DNA from: Amycolatopsis deserti
Lineage (GTDB): Bacteria > Actinomycetota > Actinomycetes > Mycobacteriales > Pseudonocardiaceae
Direction of reading: 5' to 3'
NCBI RefSeq assembly: GCF_014653945.1
Contig: NZ_BNAU01000001.1
Span: forward strand, 682,001-746,000
Length of the DNA: 64,000 nt
In this document: positions 1-7,664 of the stretch, piece after piece
How positions within the stretch are numbered: the first letter of the stretch is position 1
Layout: each line of letters opens with the position of its first letter
Made by a program: the position numbers and the translations under genes
The notes under the pieces: model-generated
What the model saw: only the letters and a program-made list of their open reading frames with translations
Told to the model about the DNA's origin: nothing
Database searches by the model: none

Positions 1-541
1 CGGTCAGGAACCCGCTCAGCTCCAGCGCCATGTTGCCGCTCTGCGACAGCAGGCTGACCGTGCCGGACGGCATGGGGTTGGAGGCCAGCGTGAGCCCGGT
101 GGTCGAGTCCGCCACGCCCAGGCAGTTCGGCCCGAGCAGGACGGCCCCGGCGGCGCGCACCCGTTCGGTGACCCGCTGCTGCAGAGCCCGGCCCTGTTCG
201 CCGAGCTCGGCGAAGCCCGCCGTGATGCCCACGACGGCGCGGGCGCCGACGGTGAGGGCGTCCTCCACCGCCGCCTCGAACCCGGCCGCCGGCACGGCCA
301 CCACCACCAGGTCGACCGGTTCGGCGAGCTCGGCCAGCGAGCGGGCCGCGGTGCGGCCGAGGACGGTCCCGCCGCGGCGGTTGACCAGGTGCACCGGACG
401 GCGGCCGAGCATGCGCAGCGCCTGCACCGCGATCCAGTTGCCGTACTTCGACTCGTCGTCGCTGGCGCCCACGATCGCGACCGACGCCGGGTCGAACAAC
501 ACGTCCACGTCCCGCCCGGCGCGGGGGAGCACGGCGGTCAT
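1..541 (-). CDS. acyl-CoA synthetase, CoA-binding (ADP-forming type) domain, partial
   Basis: Only the first 180 codons lie in the window; the rest runs off the left edge. The translation begins MTAVLPRAGRDVDVLFDPAS and continues with the Rossmann-type CoA-binding pattern of ADP-forming acetyl/acyl-CoA synthetases: VAIVGASDDE near residue 22, a VVVAVPA strand, GITAGFAELGE, LGPNCLGV and LLSQSGNMA. Members of this family interconvert acyl-CoA and free acid, or act as protein/CoA ligases. The ATG (539-541) overlaps the stop of the upstream SDR gene by four bases (ATGA), so the two genes are probably translated together. The missing C-terminus prevents telling an ADP-forming synthetase from an acyltransferase-like paralogue. 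Confidence 0.85.
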   Translation of the reverse strand, partial: MTAVLPRAGRDVDVLFDPASVAIVGASDDESKYGNWIAVQALRMLGRRPVHLVNRRGGTVLGRTAARSLAELAEPVDLVVVAVPAAGFEAAVEDALTVGARAVVGITAGFAELGEQGRALQQRVTERVRAAGAVLLGPNCLGVADSTTGLTLASNPMPSGTVSLLSQSGNMALELSGFLT

Positions 542-1359
542 CGCACCGCCTCCGGGACCGGGTGGCCGGTGCCCCACGCGTCCGCGCCGCCGTCGACCAC
601 GATCGTCGTCCCGGTGACGTACCGGCCGCCGGGCGAGGCGAGGAACGCCACCACGTCGGCGACCTCCTCCGGCGTGCCCAGCCGCCCGAGCGGCACCGCC
701 TGCGCCCAGCGCGCCCGATCGGCCGCCGCGTAGTTCTCGCGCAGGCCCTCGGTTTCGATGGTGCCGGGCGCCACGCACAGCGAGCGGATGCCGTAGCGGC
801 TCCACTCCAGCGCCAGCCCCGCGGCGAGGTTCTCCAGCGCGGCGCGGGCGGCGGTCGCGTGCACCATGCCGGGGATCCCGCGGCGCGGCGAAAAGGCGAG
901 GAAGAACACCACGCCGGTGCGCGCGGGGATCATCGCGCGCACCGCGACCTCCCGCGTGACCGCCCAGCTGCCGTCGACCGCGAGCCGGTGCACGGCCCGC
1001 CAGCCCTTCGCGGTGATCTCCTCGGCGGGTGCGGCGAACTGGCCGCCGGCGTTGTTGACCAGCACGTCGATCCGGCCGAACTCGGCCAGTGCCCGGTCCA
1101 CCAGCCGCGTGACCTGCTCCTCGTCGCGGATGTCCGCGGGCACGGCGAGCGCGCGGGCGCCGAGCTCGGCGATCTCCCCGCGCACCTTCTCCAGGTGCTC
1201 GGCGCGCCGGCCGGCCAGCACCACATCGGCTCCGCATCGCGCCAGCGCGACCGCGGTCGCCCGGCCGATGCCCGTACCGCCGCCGGTGACCAGGGCGATC
1301 CGCCCCGCCAGCGCGTCCGGCCGGAGCACGCCCTCGTGCCCCTGCCCGTCGAGTGTCAT
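538..1359 (-). CDS. SDR-family oxidoreductase with non-canonical active site
   Basis: A 273-residue short-chain dehydrogenase/reductase. The cofactor loop TGGGTGIG, the NNAG motif and the C-terminal VTGTTIVVDGG are intact. At the catalytic position, where the family has YxxxK, the protein reads H-A-T-A-A-R (plus-strand 861-878), so both Tyr and Lys are replaced; a Ser is present upstream in FLAFSP. It may belong to an enoyl-CoA-reductase-like or otherwise atypical SDR group, or may not catalyse the usual carbonyl reduction. I chose the ATG at 1357-1359 because a GGAGAAGGG sequence lies about 8 bases upstream; a GTG nine bases earlier is possible. It heads the transcript that continues into the acyl-CoA synthetase and is divergent from the TetR gene. 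Confidence 0.85.
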   Translation of the reverse strand: MTLDGQGHEGVLRPDALAGRIALVTGGGTGIGRATAVALARCGADVVLAGRRAEHLEKVRGEIAELGARALAVPADIRDEEQVTRLVDRALAEFGRIDVLVNNAGGQFAAPAEEITAKGWRAVHRLAVDGSWAVTREVAVRAMIPARTGVVFFLAFSPRRGIPGMVHATAARAALENLAAGLALEWSRYGIRSLCVAPGTIETEGLRENYAAADRARWAQAVPLGRLGTPEEVADVVAFLASPGGRYVTGTTIVVDGGADAWGTGHPVPEAVR

Positions 1360-1386
1360 CGAGCCCACCCTTCTCCGTCCGGTCTG

Positions 1387-1400
1387 ACTGATGCGTCAGT
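1387..1400. promoter_or_regulatory. probable TetR operator, copy 1
   Basis: ACTGATGCGTCAGT is a 14-base inverted repeat with one imperfect pair, lying 28 bases upstream of the SDR start. It matches the copy at 1521-1534 at 13 of 14 positions. Location between the divergent SDR and TetR genes makes it a likely binding site for that regulator. Confidence 0.65.
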
Positions 1401-1520
1401 TAGCGGCATGGCGGGGGTTGTTGTCAAGAGGCGCCCTCGTTCCCTGGCGGAGAAGAACGCTGGTCAAAGTGCCGTTTTGGCCGGGTGGATTCGCCTTGAC
1501 CGATCCGGTAACCGACTCTG

Positions 1521-1534
1521 ACTGACGCGTCAGT
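1521..1534. promoter_or_regulatory. probable TetR operator, copy 2
   Basis: ACTGACGCGTCAGT is a perfect 14-base palindrome about 60 bases upstream of the TetR start. The flanks CTG on the left and T on the right also match copy 1, 134 bases away. Autoregulation plus control of the SDR/acyl-CoA synthetase operon is the simple reading. Confidence 0.7.
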
Positions 1535-1593
1535 TGAACGGTTGTGGTTAGATCGGGGCCGGGAGAAGCACCACGGCAGAGGGAGGACCAGGA

Positions 1594-2223
1594 GTGCCCA
1601 CCGCGGCCGAGAGCGCCACCAGCACACCGCCCGCCGAACCGGAACGGGACGCCCGGCGCGCGGCGATCCTCGACGCGGCCGCGCGGCTGATCGCCGAGCG
1701 CGGCTACCACGCCGTGCGGGTCGCCGACATCGCGCGCGAGGTGGGGACCAGCACGGGTGCGGTCCACTACTACTTCCCGGGCAAGAACGACGTGCTCACC
1801 GCGGCGCTGCGCAGCGCGGTGGACCGCGCGTTCGAACGGCAGAGCGCGGAGCTGCGCCGGCTGGACGACGCGCACGCCCGGCTGCTCCGGTTGATCGAGA
1901 TGCAGCTGCCGAAGGTCGGGGTGGTGCGCGACGAGTGGTCGGTGTGGATGCAGTTCTGGGCGGAGGCGACGATCAACCCGGAGCTGCGCCCGGTGCACAA
2001 CGCCTTCTACGCCCGCTGGCACGACACGATCGCGCGGATCGTCCGCCGGGGCCAGCGGCAGGGCACCTTCTCGGCCGACGTCGACCCGGACGAGGTGGCC
2101 GTGCGGCTGAGCGCCCTCACCGACGGCCTGGCGATCCAGGTGCTGACCGGCGCGCCGGGCATCACGGTGACGGTGATGCGGGAGCTCCTGGTGGATTTCG
2201 TGCGACGCGAACTGTCCGCCTGA
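1594..2223 (+). CDS. TetR/AcrR-family transcriptional regulator
   Basis: A 209-residue one-component repressor. The N-terminal helix-turn-helix covers residues about 20-66, with AAARLIAERGYHAVRVADIA and the recognition helix region TSTGAVHYYFPGKNDVL. The C-terminal ligand domain resembles the BetI-like (TetR_C_6) type. The start is GTG, placed by a GGAGG at 1582-1586. It is divergent from the SDR/acyl-CoA synthetase genes, with two palindromic sites in the gap, so a fatty-acyl or acyl-CoA ligand is plausible but inferred from context only. Confidence 0.9.
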   Translation: MPTAAESATSTPPAEPERDARRAAILDAAARLIAERGYHAVRVADIAREVGTSTGAVHYYFPGKNDVLTAALRSAVDRAFERQSAELRRLDDAHARLLRLIEMQLPKVGVVRDEWSVWMQFWAEATINPELRPVHNAFYARWHDTIARIVRRGQRQGTFSADVDPDEVAVRLSALTDGLAIQVLTGAPGITVTVMRELLVDFVRRELSA

Positions 2224-2360
2224 CGCCGGGCGGCTGGTGCGTGTGACAAGCGTCCGGCAAGGAGGCCGATCACGTCCGTTCACGCGCGGTACAGGTGCCG
2301 GGTGTTCTCGCCGTGCAGACTTCGCCGGACTCTCGGGCGAGCGGACAAGGCGGCAGCAGC

Positions 2361-4862
2361 ATGGCGCACACGGTGGACCGGCGCGGATTCTTCACCCTCA
2401 CCGGAGGAGCGTTGGGCGCGCTGGCGCTGACGCACCTCCCGGACGCGTCCGCGGCGGAGCTCGACCCGGCCCCGTTCACCCTCGGTGTCGCGTCCGGGGA
2501 ACCGGATCACACCAGCGTCGTGCTGTGGACCCGCCTGGCTCCCGACCCGCTGGACGCCGCGACGGGCGGGATGCCGGCGCGGCCGGTCGCGGTGCGCTGG
2601 TCGGTGGCCCGGGACGAGGGCTTCCGGCACGTGATCGCCTCCGGCGAGGTCACCGCCGAACCCGCCGCGGCGCACACCGTGCACGTCCTGGTCGGAGACC
2701 TCGCTCCGGACAGCTGGTACTGGTACCGGTTCGAGGTGGACGGCACGCGCAGCCGCACCGGCCGCACGCGCACGCTGCCCGCGCCGGGCGCGAAGCCGGA
2801 CCGCCTGCGGTTCGCGTTCGTGTCGTGCCAGTCCTGGGTGGGCGGGCCCTACCCCGCCTACCGCGATCTGGCCGGACAGGACCTCGACTTCGTCGTCCAC
2901 CTCGGTGACTACATCTACGAGACGGCGGGCGGCAGCCTCGCCGAGTTCCGGCGCCTGCACGCGCTGTACAAGACCTCGCCGGACCTGCGTGCCGCGCACG
3001 CCCGGTTCCCGTTCTTCCTGACCTGGGACGACCACGAGGTGCAGAACAACTACGCCGGCGCGGTCGCCGGCGGCGCGGGGGACGGGCGCCCCTTCCTCGA
3101 GCGCCGCGCCAACGGGTACCAGGCCTACTACGAGCACCTGCCGATGCGGCCGCAGCAACGCCCCGACGGTCCGGACGCGCTGATGTACCGCCGGATGGAC
3201 TTCGGGCGGCTGGCGCGGTTCAGCATCCTCGACACCCGTCAGTACCGGTCCGACCAGGCGCTGGGCGACGGCCGGAAGCAACCGTCCGGTGAGGTGTACG
3301 ACCCGGCGCGCACGATGACCGGGCCGGCGCAGGAGCGGTGGCTGCTGGACGGGCTCGCGGCCTCGAAGGCCACCTGGAACGTGATCGCCCAGCAGACGAT
3401 CATGGCGCAGTTCGACTACGACCTGGGTCCCGGGCAGATCGTGAACCTCGACCAGTGGGACGGCTACCCGCCCGCCCGCGCCCGCATCCTCGGCTTCATC
3501 GCCGAGGAGAAGCCGTCCAACCCGGTCGTGCTCAGCGGTGACTGGCACACCCACTGGGTCAACGACCTCAAGACCGACTTCGGCGATCCCGCCTCGCCCA
3601 CGATCGCCACCGAGTTCGTCGGCACCTCGATCTCCTCGGGCGCGGGGTGGGACGCCGACGTGCGGCAGGGCCTGCCGGCGAACCCGCACGTCAAGTTCTA
3701 CAACGGCAGCTACCGCGGTTACGTGCTCTGCGACGTCACGCCACAGCGGTGGCGCAGCGATCTGCGCATCGTGCTCAACGCCCGCGACGCGGCCTCCCCG
3801 GCGTACACCCTGGCCGCGTTCGAAGTCCGCGACGGCGTTCCGGGAGCGCAGCGCGTCGACGGTGGCGACGGCCTGGCCGGCCGCGTGACCGACCAGGCGA
3901 CCGGTGCACCGCTGGTGAACGTGGAGATCACCGTCTCCGACACCGCCGGGACCGTCCTCACCAGCACGACCACCGACCCGGCAGGGGACTACATCACGTT
4001 CGTCCCGCCGGGAACGTACACGGTGAGCGCCAACGGCGTCGGTTACGACCCCGCGGCCCGGGCCTCCGCGATCCGCGCGAACGGCCGGACGACGGTGGAC
4101 TTCCCGCTCAACCGGGCCACGGCGGGCGCGCGGACCGGCCGTCTCGTGCCCGGGCCGCAGTCGGAGGCGTCCACATCGGACATCGTGCTGTCCAACGACA
4201 TGCTGGCACTGGCGGTTTCCGCGGTCACGAACGATCCGCAGCTGACCGGTGTCACCGCGGGCAAGCCCCTCGATCTGGCCGCCGTCGGTCACCTCGACCA
4301 GATCGACTGGATCAACCTCCCGTACGCCTCGGCGGCGCAGCCCCGGGGTGGTAGCGCCTGGCAGCAGCGGACGGTGCGCTCCACCGCGGTCGAGATCACC
4401 TCGCCCACCACGGTGCGGGCTTCCGGCGCCAGTGTGGCCATCCCGGACATCGAGGTGATCACCACCTTCGGCATTGCCACCGGCCGGCGGTGGGTCAGCG
4501 CGGAAAGCGTGTTCACCAACCGGGGCACCACCGAGCACACGCTGTGGGTCGGGGACGTGCTCGACCACGACGGCGCCGGCCAGCGCAGCGGCGTCGCCGG
4601 GCACGGCACCATCACCGCCTCCGCCCCGGCCGACTTCACCCCGGCGCGCCCGTGGATCGGCATGACCGGATCGGACCGCCAGACCTACGGGCTGGTCTAC
4701 GACGACACCGCTTTTCTCGCCTACGCGTGCGGGATCTGGGTCATGAGCCAGCGGCGGATCACCCTCGCCCCGGGCGAGGCCTTCACCCTCCGCCGGCGCA
4801 TCGTCGCCGCCGACAACGGCGGCGCCACCGACCCCTTCGCCCTGCTCGACGACCTCGGCTGA
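2361..4862 (+). CDS. phoD: Tat-exported PhoD-family alkaline phosphatase with C-terminal extension
   Basis: An 833-residue secreted phosphatase/phosphodiesterase. The ATG at 2361 gives a Tat signal ([19 protein letters not shown], ending near ASAAE). The PhoD N-terminal domain ([12 protein letters not shown]) and metallophosphatase core follow, with [32 protein letters not shown] and FVGTSISSG, the usual metal and phosphate ligands. PhoD proteins are normally about 500-560 residues. Here the core ends near residue 505 and is followed by a carboxypeptidase-regulatory-like beta domain ([19 protein letters not shown], about 510-585) and about 245 further residues of unknown fold. A GTTCACG element upstream could be a Pho-box half. 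Confidence 0.9.
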   Translation: MAHTVDRRGFFTLTGGALGALALTHLPDASAAELDPAPFTLGVASGEPDHTSVVLWTRLAPDPLDAATGGMPARPVAVRWSVARDEGFRHVIASGEVTAEPAAAHTVHVLVGDLAPDSWYWYRFEVDGTRSRTGRTRTLPAPGAKPDRLRFAFVSCQSWVGGPYPAYRDLAGQDLDFVVHLGDYIYETAGGSLAEFRRLHALYKTSPDLRAAHARFPFFLTWDDHEVQNNYAGAVAGGAGDGRPFLERRANGYQAYYEHLPMRPQQRPDGPDALMYRRMDFGRLARFSILDTRQYRSDQALGDGRKQPSGEVYDPARTMTGPAQERWLLDGLAASKATWNVIAQQTIMAQFDYDLGPGQIVNLDQWDGYPPARARILGFIAEEKPSNPVVLSGDWHTHWVNDLKTDFGDPASPTIATEFVGTSISSGAGWDADVRQGLPANPHVKFYNGSYRGYVLCDVTPQRWRSDLRIVLNARDAASPAYTLAAFEVRDGVPGAQRVDGGDGLAGRVTDQATGAPLVNVEITVSDTAGTVLTSTTTDPAGDYITFVPPGTYTVSANGVGYDPAARASAIRANGRTTVDFPLNRATAGARTGRLVPGPQSEASTSDIVLSNDMLALAVSAVTNDPQLTGVTAGKPLDLAAVGHLDQIDWINLPYASAAQPRGGSAWQQRTVRSTAVEITSPTTVRASGASVAIPDIEVITTFGIATGRRWVSAESVFTNRGTTEHTLWVGDVLDHDGAGQRSGVAGHGTITASAPADFTPARPWIGMTGSDRQTYGLVYDDTAFLAYACGIWVMSQRRITLAPGEAFTLRRRIVAADNGGATDPFALLDDLG

Positions 4863-4969
4863 GTTCCGAGCCGCGACGGTGGGCCTGGAGCGCGCCCGAA
4901 AACCTGGTGTCCGCGGTGGAGAGGTTCCGGCCACGCGCGGTCGACTTCGGGGGTCACCGTGCTCCACAC

Positions 4970-5359
4970 CGCCACACGCCGAGCACCCGATCACGGCGCA
5001 GCAGAGCGAGTGGTCACTGTGGACCCGTTATCTCGAAGCGGACATCGTGCCGGTGTGCCGCGAGCTCGGCGTCGGTATCGTCCCGTTCCCCGCTCGGGCG
5101 CGGTTTCCCCACCGGCCGCTACGACTCGGTAGACCCGCCCTGCCTCGGGGAGCTCGCCGTGGCCTGGGTGCAGCACCGGGGCGAAGACGTGGTCCCGATC
5201 GCCGGCACCCGGCGGCAGCGGTACCTCGAGGAAAACCTCGCGGCCCTCGAGGTCGAGCTGACCGCCGACGATTTCGCCGTGATCGAGACTGCCGCCGCGG
5301 GTGGGCAGTTCGCGGGCGACCGGTACGACGCGACCAGTCTCACCTTCGTCAACGGCTGA
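4970..5359 (+). pseudogene. decayed aldo/keto reductase
   Basis: Two pieces of an aldo/keto reductase lie in different frames. The first (about 4970-5090) reads [20 protein letters not shown] then [15 protein letters not shown], which is the family's central strand-helix region. The next family motif, [13 protein letters not shown], is found in the +1 frame, so there is a frameshift near 5085-5095. After it the sequence jumps to [19 protein letters not shown] and [18 protein letters not shown], so the 60-90 residues that normally separate these blocks are missing. The N-terminal third, with the cofactor and catalytic residues, is absent. This is a remnant, not a functional enzyme. The rest of 4863-5410 holds no gene I can support. 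Confidence 0.8.
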
Positions 5360-5371
5360 GCCGGAACGCGA

Positions 5372-5403
5372 GGTGCCCGGCCGGAGCGGTCCGGCCGGGC
5401 ACC
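5372..5403. terminator. bidirectional hairpin terminator
   Basis: A perfect 14-base stem (GGTGCCCGGCCGGA paired with its complement) around a GCGG loop, between the end of the reductase remnant and the end of the convergent 80-residue gene. There is no U-tract, as is usual in high-GC actinomycetes. Confidence 0.7.
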
Positions 5404-5410
5404 CGCGGCG

Positions 5411-5653
5411 TCACCGCCGCAGAACGTTCACCAGCAGCGTGTGCACGGGGTCGTGATCGCGCACGTCGTGCAGGCGGGCACGACCGCCGCGCACGGTGTA
5501 CCAGTCCAGCGCCCCGGAGTAGCGGACGTGGGCGACGAGGTCGCCGTTGCCGTCACAGGTGGTGCGCAGTTCGAGGGCACCGGTGATGGTGCCGACCTCC
5601 TCGGTCCACACTCCCTCCGCTGGTGCGGTGAACGGCGTGCTCCGCCGGGTCAT
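5411..5653 (-). CDS. small hypothetical protein
   Basis: An 80-residue frame ([20 protein letters not shown]...) whose ATG overlaps the stop of the secreted HNH nuclease gene by four bases (ATGA), suggesting translational coupling. It has no signal peptide or membrane segment. The middle ([20 protein letters not shown]) looks like beta strands. I do not recognise a family. Position suggests a partner of the nuclease, possibly a cytoplasmic protector, but this is speculation. Confidence 0.55.
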   Translation of the reverse strand: MTRRSTPFTAPAEGVWTEEVGTITGALELRTTCDGNGDLVAHVRYSGALDWYTVRGGRARLHDVRDHDPVHTLLVNVLRR

Positions 5654-6300
5654 GAGGCGCACGTGTTCAGCATGCTCTGCAGCGCGGACTTCTCGGCGGA
5701 CTGCAGCGTCAGGCCCCAGTGGTACTTGGAGCGGACCCACATCTTGGCGTACGTGCAGTGGTAGGCCGACCGCGGCGGCTTCCACGCCGCCGGGTCCTTG
5801 TCGCCCTTGGCCTGGTTGACGTCGTCGGTCACGGCGATCAGCTGCGGGTAGGTGAGGTCGTTGGCGAAGCTCTGCCGTTTGCTGGTGGTCCACGAGTTCG
5901 CCCCGGATCGCCAGGCTTCGGCGAGCGGCACCACGTGGTCGATGTCGACGTCGGAGGCCGCGGACCAGGTGGCGCCGTCGTACGGGCTGTACCAGCGGCC
6001 CGAGGTGGGGTAGCAGTCGCTGCCGGGGACGACGTTGGATCCGTCGCGTTTGAGCACGGTCTCGCGGGTGTTGCAGGTGCCGGAGATGGTGATCCAGTGC
6101 GGGAACGCCTCACGCGAGTAGCCGGTGGTGGAGCCCTCGGCGGCGACGGTCAGTGCGTTGAGTTCGGCCTGGGCGGTGGACTTGCTGGGGATGTTGGGCG
6201 GGGTGGCCGACGCCGGGGCGGCGAGGGTCACGGTCAGGGTGAGGGCGGCGGCGCTCACGCCGAACACGCGGCGCCGGGACAGGACAGAGCGCAGGGACAC
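5650..6300 (-). CDS. secreted HNH-family nuclease
   Basis: A 216-residue exported protein. A signal peptide (RRVFGVSAAALTLTVTLAAP, cleavage near ASA-TPP) is followed by a domain of the GmrSD-C/DUF1524-like HNH group, with the metal-binding motif DIDHVVPLAEAW near residue 118 and NDLTYPQLIAVTDDVNQAKG. The four cysteines outside the signal peptide (CNTRE, DCYPT, YHCTY, NTCAS) fit disulfides in an extracellular enzyme. The start is GTG with AGGAG about 8 bases upstream. It lies 16 bases downstream of the PhoX-like gene on the same strand. An extracellular nuclease next to phosphatases fits phosphate recovery from DNA; that role is inferred. Confidence 0.85.
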   Translation of the reverse strand: MSLRSVLSRRRVFGVSAAALTLTVTLAAPASATPPNIPSKSTAQAELNALTVAAEGSTTGYSREAFPHWITISGTCNTRETVLKRDGSNVVPGSDCYPTSGRWYSPYDGATWSAASDVDIDHVVPLAEAWRSGANSWTTSKRQSFANDLTYPQLIAVTDDVNQAKGDKDPAAWKPPRSAYHCTYAKMWVRSKYHWGLTLQSAEKSALQSMLNTCAS

Positions 6301-6316
6301 TGGTTTCTCCTGAGGG

Positions 6317-7459
6317 TCAGAGGCCGGTGCGGAACGGGCCGGTGACCTCGTAGGTGATGCCGCCGCTGGAGGAGCCGGTGGTGCCGCGCTGGGAGGAGAA
6401 GTACAGGCGGTTGCCCGCCGGGTTGAACGCCACCCCGCACAGTTCGGAGGCCGACTGGCCGGTGACGCGCAGGAACGGGGCCACGACGTCGGTGGGGGTG
6501 ATGACGCAGATCTCCATGTTGCCGCCGTCTTCGGCCACGAAGAGGTCGCCGACGTGGGCGTCGGCGGTGATGTTGTCGACGCCGGTCAGCGGCGGGTTGC
6601 TGGTGAGGTCGTCGTCGTAGACGGTCTGCAGGGTGTTCGCGGCGGCGTCGTAGACCCAGACCTTGTTGTCGCCCTTGGTGGTGAAGTAGCACTTGTCGTT
6701 GCGGTAGTAGGCGCCTTCGCCGCCGTTGAACACCTTCATGCCGGAGACCTGCTTGCGGGTGGTCGTCGGCGAGCCGTCGGGGTCGGGCACGGTGGCCCAG
6801 GTCAGGTCGTTCTTGAGCACCTGGAGGGTGCCGGCGGACAGGTCGCCCCAGACGGTGGGGACGAAACGGTAGAACCCGCCGTCGGTCTTGTCCTCGGTGA
6901 GGTAGACGACCTTGCGCACCGGGTCGCAGGCGGCGGCCTCGTGGTTGAACCGGCCCATCGCGGCGCGCCGGACGGCGGGTTTGACGCCCGTGGGGTCGGT
7001 TTCCCAGCAGTAGCCGGTGTCGACCTCCTCGCAGGAGATCCAGGTGTTCCACGGCGTGGCGCCGCCGGCGCAGTTGCGGTTGGTGCCCGACAGGATCCGG
7101 TAGGCGCCGGTGATGGTGGCGTTCGCGTCGAACCGGATCGCGCTGGCCCCGCCGCTGCCGCTGATTTCGGAGTTGGAGACGTAGATCCAGCCCGTTCCGT
7201 CGGCGAAGCAGGCGCCGCCGTCCGGGGCGCTGTGCCAGACGTAGCCAGTGCCGGCCACGGTCTGGGTCGAGCGGGCGATCACCCGGCTGGTGAAGCCGGA
7301 GGGCAGCATGATCCCGTTGGCGTCGGCCGGGAGCAGGCTGCCATACGGGCTCGGCCCGGTCTTGGCCGGATAGGCGAGCGCTTCCCGGGTGACGCTGAAC
7401 CCGAAGGCCGCCGAACCGGCGCCGACGACGGCCGCACGCAAGAAACTACGACGTTCCAC
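6317..7459 (-). CDS. PhoX-like (DUF839) Tat-exported protein
   Basis: A 380-residue exported protein of the PhoX/DUF839 beta-propeller group. The N-terminus carries a Tat motif (ERRSFLRAAVVGAG) ending near ALA-YPA. Family features include GGATPWNTWISCEEVDTG, GRFNHEAAACDP and YFTTKGDNKVWVYD. True PhoX phosphatases are usually 600-700 residues, so this is a shorter relative whose phosphatase activity is not assured. The GTG start (7457-7459) is set by GGAAGGAC upstream and by the Tat motif. It is the first gene of an operon with the HNH nuclease and the 80-residue protein. Two CGTGAAC (GTTCACG on the coding strand) elements lie upstream at 7530-7536 and 7546-7552. Confidence 0.85.
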   Translation of the reverse strand: MERRSFLRAAVVGAGSAAFGFSVTREALAYPAKTGPSPYGSLLPADANGIMLPSGFTSRVIARSTQTVAGTGYVWHSAPDGGACFADGTGWIYVSNSEISGSGGASAIRFDANATITGAYRILSGTNRNCAGGATPWNTWISCEEVDTGYCWETDPTGVKPAVRRAAMGRFNHEAAACDPVRKVVYLTEDKTDGGFYRFVPTVWGDLSAGTLQVLKNDLTWATVPDPDGSPTTTRKQVSGMKVFNGGEGAYYRNDKCYFTTKGDNKVWVYDAAANTLQTVYDDDLTSNPPLTGVDNITADAHVGDLFVAEDGGNMEICVITPTDVVAPFLRVTGQSASELCGVAFNPAGNRLYFSSQRGTTGSSSGGITYEVTGPFRTGL

Positions 7460-7614
7460 GGAGTGTCCTTCCGCTACAGGGGGAGGGGAAGCCGGCCGGC
7501 GAAAAGTACGGTAAGGGAGGAATCTGGCGCGTGAACACGGTTCGCCGTGAACTGTGCGTTGCCGGGACATGACCGGAACGCGGTCTTCTGCGCGGGTTTC
7601 TCGCGCCGTGGAAA

Positions 7615-7647
7615 GGCCCCCGCCCGGATGCGCTCCGGACGGGGGCC
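7615..7647 (-). terminator. hairpin terminator of the phosphoesterase operon
   Basis: GGCCCCCGCCCGGA pairs with TCCGGACGGGGGCC (13 of 14 pairs, TGCGC loop) 18 bases beyond the stop of the minus-strand phosphoesterase gene. A short TTTCC follows on the transcribed side. Confidence 0.7.
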
Positions 7648-7664
7648 ACTCGGGCGACGATCGG

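Noticed and set aside
2280-4994. Open frame of 904 codons on the minus strand opposite phoD
   Set aside because: Low-complexity translation without motifs, while the plus strand encodes an intact Tat-PhoD protein.
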